Of a DNA stretch of 14,958 nt, positions 9,176 through 14,958 are shown one piece after another. Source of the DNA: Smittium mucronatum. Its lineage: Eukaryota; Kickxellomycota; Harpellomycetes; Harpellales; Legeriomycetaceae. How positions within the stretch are numbered: the stretch's first letter is position 1; each line of letters begins with the position of its first letter. A program made the position numbers and the translations under genes. Below the pieces are notes generated by a model. The model saw only the letters and a list, made by a program, of their open reading frames with translations, was not told where the DNA came from and did not search any database. The stretch covers positions 1 through 14,958 of the forward strand of contig LSSL01002423.1 in assembly GCA_001953115.1 (NCBI GenBank), given 5' to 3'.

Positions 9176-9930
9176 AGAAATTGTCTGCTTTAATGGTTTT
9201 AGCATTATAAGATCAAACTTTGATACGTGTCAGTCAATGATTTAGTTTTTGGCACTGCATCGGATTAGTCCAGGCATTTTCAACGAAAACAACTTGTTGA
9301 TGTGTCATTGGATATTTTATTTTTCTGGGTCTTTATCCTATGAAATAGTCCAGTAACGAGGCACTACGCAATAGATGTAAATAACATTAGTCGACTTTTA
9401 CAGAAATGTTTTTTTATTAGTACCAGATTATTGGATAATAATTGCTAAATTTAAGAAAATAATAGCTTATTGGACGTGAAAGATACAGAAACGCCTATGC
9501 GAAAAATAAATGAGCGCAAAGTTTAAACAAATCAAAATATTTATGAAGTCTATCTCAGCTAATGAATAGGGTTATGCATACAATTAGCTATTTTCTAACC
9601 CTAAAAATCTCAGTATATGTCGACGCTGGTCAAATAGCTTTCTATGAGCGCACTATCCACTAAAACGTAAATGGGCTGAAACTTTGCTGCTATATTGTAA
9701 ATTCTAAATTTCTTCCAATAGAATTCGAGTAATAGGCAACAACAGATGATTAAAAACACCGATGAAAAAATGTGGAACTACGGCTAATTAATATCCATAA
9801 ACATACAATATTTCAACTGCTGAGAATTCCATCATCTTGGTTGATTCTTCTTTATTGCGAAATAGCTTGCAAGAAATTTAGTTTCTCTACTAAATATTAT
9901 TTGAGTCATATGAAAAGCCTGATTATTTAA

Positions 9931-10009
9931 GACTATTTTTGTTCTTTTCTGTCATCTTTTCTTCTCTGGATAGTCTTCTATCATTTCTTTCTCCAACTGT
10001 CTCTTCACC
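9931..10009 (+). promoter_or_regulatory. pyrimidine-rich promoter/leader tract of the vigilin-type gene
   Basis: A run strongly enriched in C and T (TTCTTTTCTGTCATCTTTTC and similar) ends about 25 bases before the ATG at 10035. CT-rich tracts just upstream of start codons are typical of well-expressed fungal genes and often mark the transcription start. I see no convincing TATA box. Confidence 0.45.
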
Positions 10010-10034
10010 ACGGCCTACTATTTGATTTTTTAAT

Positions 10035-13000
10035 ATGGACACCATTCTCGATTCTGAAACTCCGGTTCAAATTTCGACCTCTGTCGATAACCACCAGGAA
10101 GCTCAGTCTGACTCTCATACCATCTCCGACGACACATCCCATTCCAACTTCGATTCTCTCAATGATACTGATTCTGCCTCTCAACCCATTCAAGCTACTA
10201 CTCAAGAACCTTCAACTTCTGAGATTTTTTCAAAGTTAGCTTTAGAATCCTCCTCTGAAAATGGAACTCCTCGCTCAATCTCAAATCAAATTTCTGCCCC
10301 TAAAAAGGTTGATTTCAGCTCCAAAGAAGCTTTTCCTGAACTAGGCTCATCTTCAGCTCCAAAAAACAAATTTGCCACTCAATGGGGGAAACCCTCTGCT
10401 GCCACTGGTATTTCTAAATCCTCTATGCTGGGCTCGAAATCTGTTACCCCCAAATCCACCGAAGTTATCGATCTTCCTCTTGGCCAAATAGTTCCTAGAG
10501 AATCTAACTCAAGAAATCGTGATAATTCCAAAAACAGATCTTCCAATCAAAACGCTTCAGTTTCCGAAATTGTTAAGCAAATTATGTCTGAAACTAACAC
10601 CCAAATTGAGGTTTCACGAGCTGCCAAGCTAAAAACTATGACTTTCATAGTTACTGGTGATGCAAAAAATGTTGCTAAAGCTAAGCGTGAAATCTGTTCT
10701 CAACTCTCTCCTCAGATTAATATTGTCATCCAGGTTCCCGTTGTTGTGAGAAGATTCCTCATAGGTACAAAGGGTCAAACTTTAGCTAATATCCAGCTTC
10801 AAAGCGGCGCAAATATTTCTCTCCCAAAAAGAGAGGATTCGGTCTCTCATTCTAAAGACTCCGAAAAATCTCCAAAAGACTTTGATAATGATGACCTCCT
10901 TGAGGTTTTCGATGTCACCATTTCTGGAGATGTTCAAGGAGTTGCCATGGCTAAAGCTGCCATAGAGGAAATAGTCTCTAAAAAGGTATTTTTTCAATTT
11001 TATAAAAAAGTCCCATTCCATTAAAAATCATTTTTTTACAAAATTTCTATTTTTTTCGCATTAGACTTCCATCAGAGGCGCGCGTTTGTCGCATATTCCA
11101 TGTGAGCTTTATCCATTTATTGCTGGTCCGTCCAATAAGAATATTAATGAGTGGACAAAAGAGTTTCCTGGCCTACACCTTCGTGTCCCAATTATTTACT
11201 CTGATTTTTCTACTTCCGGAGATAACAAAACTACTACCGAGTCCACTGATATTGCTATTTCTGGTGAACGTGAAGCTGTATCCACTATAGTTACTCGTAT
11301 TGAAGAAATGGCCGATGATCTTCGTAGAAATCTAAGGAAAATTCAAATATCTCTCCCCAAAAGACAGCATAGGTTCATAATTGGTCCTAAGGGCTCTAAT
11401 ATTTCCGAAATACTTGAATCGACTAACTGCAGTGTTGAAGTTCCATCCTTATCCGATCCCTCTACAAATATTACTATCCGTGGTCCTCAAAACAATTTGA
11501 TGGATGCCATGACTAAAGTTATGGAAAAAGCAAACTCTGTATACATTGATACCCTTGATTTGTCCACCATCAACTCTTCCAACGCTAATCTAACATATGG
11601 CTGGAGATTGTACCGTTATTTGCAGGCTCAACGTATTTTTAAAAAATTGGAGCAAGATCATTCAGTCAACATATATCCACCCCGATCTCTCAACAATTAC
11701 TCTAAACCTCTGAATCCCGAAGATTTAATTCTAGAAATTGTTGGAAAGGATGAAAAATCTGTTCGTCCCGCAAGGGCTGAACTCAATAATTTGTGCAAAA
11801 CTCTCCCACCTTCATTTTTCCACTCTATCGATATCGAGCCTCATTTCCATGGTCATGTTATAGGAAGAAACGGCGCTAATGCCACCAAAATTAAAACCCA
11901 ATACGGAATAATAGTTCTTACCCCATCTGAGCCTGAAAACATGGGCAATTTAAAACCAGCTAGATCTAAAGAGGTCGTCTTGGTTTACAATGGAAAGAAT
12001 TCAAATATCCAAGCTATTTCTAATCCCAAGAGTAGAGTTAAGGCTATAGAAGAGCTTTTCAATTCTTGCAAAAATGAAATCCTAAAATCGATCGAAGAAG
12101 CCTCTAACTTTGGTTCTGAAACCATTCAAGTGGAAAACAAATACCATCGTTCGTTGATAGGTCCAAATGGCTCAAACTTGAAAGAGTTGTTACTTTCTTG
12201 TGGCTCGGATGAGGGTGAAAACAAAATTTTCATCGATTTTGGTACTTCCTCTAACTCAGGAGATAGTCAGGAAAACTCTTCAAAAACTAATGGAAAGGAC
12301 TCTAAAACCAAATCTAAAGGTCTTTCAGAAGACCAAATATCTATTAAAGGTCCAAAAGATATTGTTTCTAAAGTCTCTAAGGCTTTACTAAAGAAAGTTG
12401 AGGATATTAAACACCATGATGTTTTGTATTCCTTTACTCAAACTTGCAATATTCCATCATCATACTTATCTAGGGTTATTGGTAAGGGTAGAGCTGGGTT
12501 AAATAGAATTTCTGCTTCTCATGATGTTACTATTGACATTGCTGATAATGATAAATCTTCCAGTGATTCATTTACCGTACTCACCATTAAAGGAACAAAA
12601 TCAGGCTCTCAAAATGCTAAAAAGGAAATCGACACCCTTGTCGAGAATCTAGCAGATCAAACCAGTAAGGTAATTAATATTGATTCCAATTTACATCGTT
12701 CATTGATTGGTACCGGAGGAAGATTTGTTCGTCGCCTTGAAGAAAGATATGGGGTTTCCATTAGATTTCCTGCAAGTGCTGAATCAAAATCATCAACCCA
12801 AAACGAGGCTGCCGAGTCTGAAAATACTGTATCTGATAAGAACCCATCAAACAATCTTAATCCAGACGAAATAATGGTTCGAGGTGGAAGCAAAGGCGTT
12901 GAAAATGCTATCCAAGAACTTATGGATCTCGCAAAATACGAAAAGGATAACAATTACTCTGAAACCATTGAAGTTCCATCTAAACATCTCAGATATCTTG

Positions 13001-14292
13001 TTGGTAGGCAAGGTAGTCGCATCACCGAAATAAGAAATGAAAATAATGCCCGTATCGATATTGATAGAAACGATCCTGAAAATCCAACAAAATTGGTTAA
13101 AATTACTGTTACTGGGACATCAAGTAACGTTAAGTCTACTGTCAAAAAAATACAGGATATCATATCTGAACAGGAATTAATCGTTGAGAAAACCGTTGAT
13201 ATTGATCCAAAACATCATCGCTATCTAATTGGTCCCGGTGGCTCTTTTTACCGTCGTATCATCAGCGAATGCGGTGGAAATCCTGATTTAAATAACGGTC
13301 CGGGAAGCTGCAAAGTATTTTTCCCAAGAGCTGGATCTGAAGGTACCGATTCTAGCTCTTCCGTTAGAATTGTTGGTGATTCCAAAATTGTCGATAAGGT
13401 TATCGAAAAACTGAACTCCATTGTTTTAGATCGAGATAATGTTGTTACCGCCCAAATTAGTATTCCAAGCAATCAACACTCTTTTATTATTGGGCGTGGT
13501 GGGTCTAAACTTAGAAGCTTGCAAGAAACTTACAATGTGCAGATTGATTTCCCAGATTCTAAGAACTCCAAAAACCCTCGCAAGAATAAATCTAACAATG
13601 ATTCTGCTGGTCCTGACTCTGTTTCGGTAACTGGAAAACCCGAAAATATCGAATTGGCAAAACAGGCGCTATTATCTATGGTTTTGAAAGAATCTCGTCT
13701 TGAAGTTCCATTAGCTTTGCACAAAAAGCTTGGCGGACGTGAATCTCGATTATGGTATGAGGTCAGCTCCAAATTCAATGCAAATGTTGAAATTGACAGA
13801 TCGGAGATTCAAATTTCATCAGATGCAGTCGATTCTGAAAATTCTTCATCTCGAACTCGCAACCGAATCGACCAAACTAAATTGCTTTCTTCTGATGGTA
13901 CTCCAGAAGATATAGTTATTGATCTTTCTGCTGAAATTAATGATCCAGATGGCCGCAAGACTACTTGGATTTTGAAATCAGCAGATGAATCTAGCCTTGA
14001 ATCTGCCCGCCAGTATATTTTGTCGAAATTGGAGGACGCAAAAAAGCAAAACTATATGCTTATGTTCTATGTTGATCCTAGCAAGTACAGATTTATTATT
14101 GGTAAGAATGGTTCTGTAATTCAATCAATCAGAGCTGAAACGGGTGTTCAAATTGATATACCTAGATCTGATATCAACTCAAAACACAAGCCAAGCTCAA
14201 GTAGTAGTATGGTATCCATAACTGGTGATAAAGACAGTGTATTAGCAGCTAGATCTAAAATAGAAAAGATTTTGGAAGACCAAGCTAATTAA
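10035..14292 (+). CDS. vigilin/Scp160-type multi-KH RNA-binding protein
   Basis: Polysome- and ER-associated RNA-binding protein family acting in mRNA translation and stability. The CDS joins 10035-10985 and 11065-14292, giving 1392 aa, a usual vigilin/Scp160 length. The Ser-rich N-terminus carries EAFPEL (98-103) and TQWGK (115-119), matching DAFPPL and WGNK in animal vigilin. About 14 KH modules fill residues 174 to the end. Canonical GXXG loops are GTKG 244, GPKG 424, GRNG 584, GPNG 683, GTGG 866, GRQG 964, GPGG 1040, GRGG 1127 and GKNG 1330. Module 3 has GPSN (338) within YPFIAGP, as vigilin does, and the module at 790 has GKGR. Modules near 174-225, 474-564 and 1195-1305 lack the loop. 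The protein ends right after the last KH, without the C-terminal tail of animal vigilin. Unspliced, the frame stops at 11024. I give no symbol because fungal SCP160 orthology was not tested. Confidence 0.93.
10986..11064 (+). other. spliceosomal intron of the vigilin-type gene
   Basis: Donor AAAAAG|GTATTT at 10986 and acceptor TTCGCATTAG| at 11064, 79 nt, phase 0 after codon 317. It falls between the second and third KH modules and joins EEIVSKK to TSIRGARLSHIPCELYPF. Unspliced reading ends after 12 codons, and no ATG restarts exon 2 at the module boundary. Confidence 0.88.
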
Positions 14293-14958
14293 ATGGATTA
14301 AAGCTTTTTTCACAATATTTTTGCACAGCTCACTTTTGCTAGTTTTTTTACAATTTTTGTTTCATTAATCGGTTTATTCAATATAACAGCTATTAATATT
14401 TTTATCAAAGGTCATTGGCATTTTTCAAACTGGAAATTAAATAATACCAATAACATTTTTGATACATCGTTTAAATTAAAACCCCATCATTATTTTCTGT
14501 ATTTTTTTGCACATTAAAAGTTAACTGTAAAACACAAACCTAATTTATAAGTCACAAGAAGCTTTGTTAATTCTCAATTTGCTTTAGTTAAGCACAGATC
14601 TGTTATAATCATACACCTGTAAATTACGGGTTTTTTGCTTCCCTTAGATTTTTTGAAAAAACGAAGCAGAAAACACTAACAAGATATATGCCATTGTTAT
14701 ATAGTATTTTTCCATCCATTTTATAGTAAATTTTATAAATTTGAATTTTTTAAAACCATAAAAGTTAACAGTTAAGCTTTAAACCTCAAAAGTGGACACT
14801 TGGTACTAATATACCAGACCAAGTGTACTAAATAACAAAAAACGGCTCTCTTTCGGTTTCCGTGTGGTAAAAATCACGGCTCAAATCGATCGATTTTAAG
14901 CTATAAAACGAGAGTCAATAAAATCCAATTAAGAAAAGTTTTAAAGATTATCAGTTTT
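14293..14958. other. downstream spacer with foldback sequences
   Basis: There is no ORF of note. No canonical AATAAA follows the vigilin-type stop closely; the first clear one is near 14919. Three foldbacks are present. CCTGTAA...TTACGGG at 14616-14630 is followed by six T. ACACTTGGT/ACCAAGTGT lies at 14796-14826. A multi-stem region lies at 14844-14916. They could belong to a small non-coding RNA gene or to the promoter of a gene beyond the window, or they may be chance. Confidence 0.4.
14796..14826. repeat. 9-bp inverted repeat (hairpin)
   Basis: ACACTTGGT (14796-14804) and ACCAAGTGT (14818-14826) are perfect inverted copies around a 13-base loop. The arms have a higher GC content than the surrounding DNA. 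Confidence 0.45.

Larger units (their letters stand above)
7703..10034. other. 2.3-kb spacer with scattered coding-like fragments
   Basis: No intact gene. Short frames with balanced amino-acid composition appear at 8012-8194 and 8493-8600 (both +). Others lie at 9035-9175 (+, with an internal TGA), about 9240-9350 (+) and about 9615-9710 (+). They are in different frames and separated by AT-rich filler, as expected of one or more old decayed genes or transposons. A nested foldback lies at 7925-7978, and the last 100 bases are the pyrimidine-rich leader of the next gene. I cannot assign a family to any fragment. Confidence 0.5.

Noticed and set aside
9596..9606. Telomere-like CTAACCCTAA
   Set aside because: It is a single copy in the interior of the window, with no tandem array.
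14516..14775. Direct repeat AAAAGTTAAC near 14516 and 14760
   Set aside because: Only ten bases are exactly shared, which is expected by chance in AT-rich DNA.
14844..14916. tRNA gene suggested by a 73-nt span with a 7-bp end stem
   Set aside because: There is no GTTCRA-type T loop, no D arm, and the internal hairpin has a 10-base loop in the wrong position for an anticodon arm.

Overview
The window looks like nuclear DNA of an AT-rich fungus. It carries two recognisable genes, both on the + strand. Each is split by one short GT-AG intron (115 and 79 nt). They sit in very AT-rich spacer full of A and T runs. The vigilin-type gene is preceded by a pyrimidine-rich tract of the kind seen in fungal promoters. 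Low spacer GC, few introns and the conserved families would fit an early-diverging lineage such as the AT-rich Harpellales. That placement is only a guess, because nothing here is diagnostic.

Layout. 1-4122: gene-poor AT-rich DNA, with one sharply GC-rich foldback at 2672-2736. 4125-5300: a 1.18-kb element bounded by long imperfect inverted repeats and flanked by TA on both sides. It looks like a decayed or non-autonomous Tc1/mariner-type DNA transposon and has no intact transposase. 5303-6582: spacer with coding-like relics on both strands and one intact 55-codon ORF. 6583-7702: bestrophin-like (RFP-TM / UPF0187) membrane channel gene, 334 aa after splicing. 7703-10034: spacer with short, broken coding-like patches. 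10035-14292: vigilin/Scp160-type protein with about 14 KH modules, 1392 aa after splicing. 14293-14958: downstream spacer with several foldback sequences.

The two genes have no evident functional link. One is a predicted membrane anion channel and the other a polysome-associated multi-KH RNA-binding protein, and 2.3 kb of non-coding DNA separates them. The strongest non-genic observation is the transposon-like element with its 21-bp-period repeats next to the left terminus. The GC-rich foldback is the next best. I found no convincing undescribed multi-gene system.
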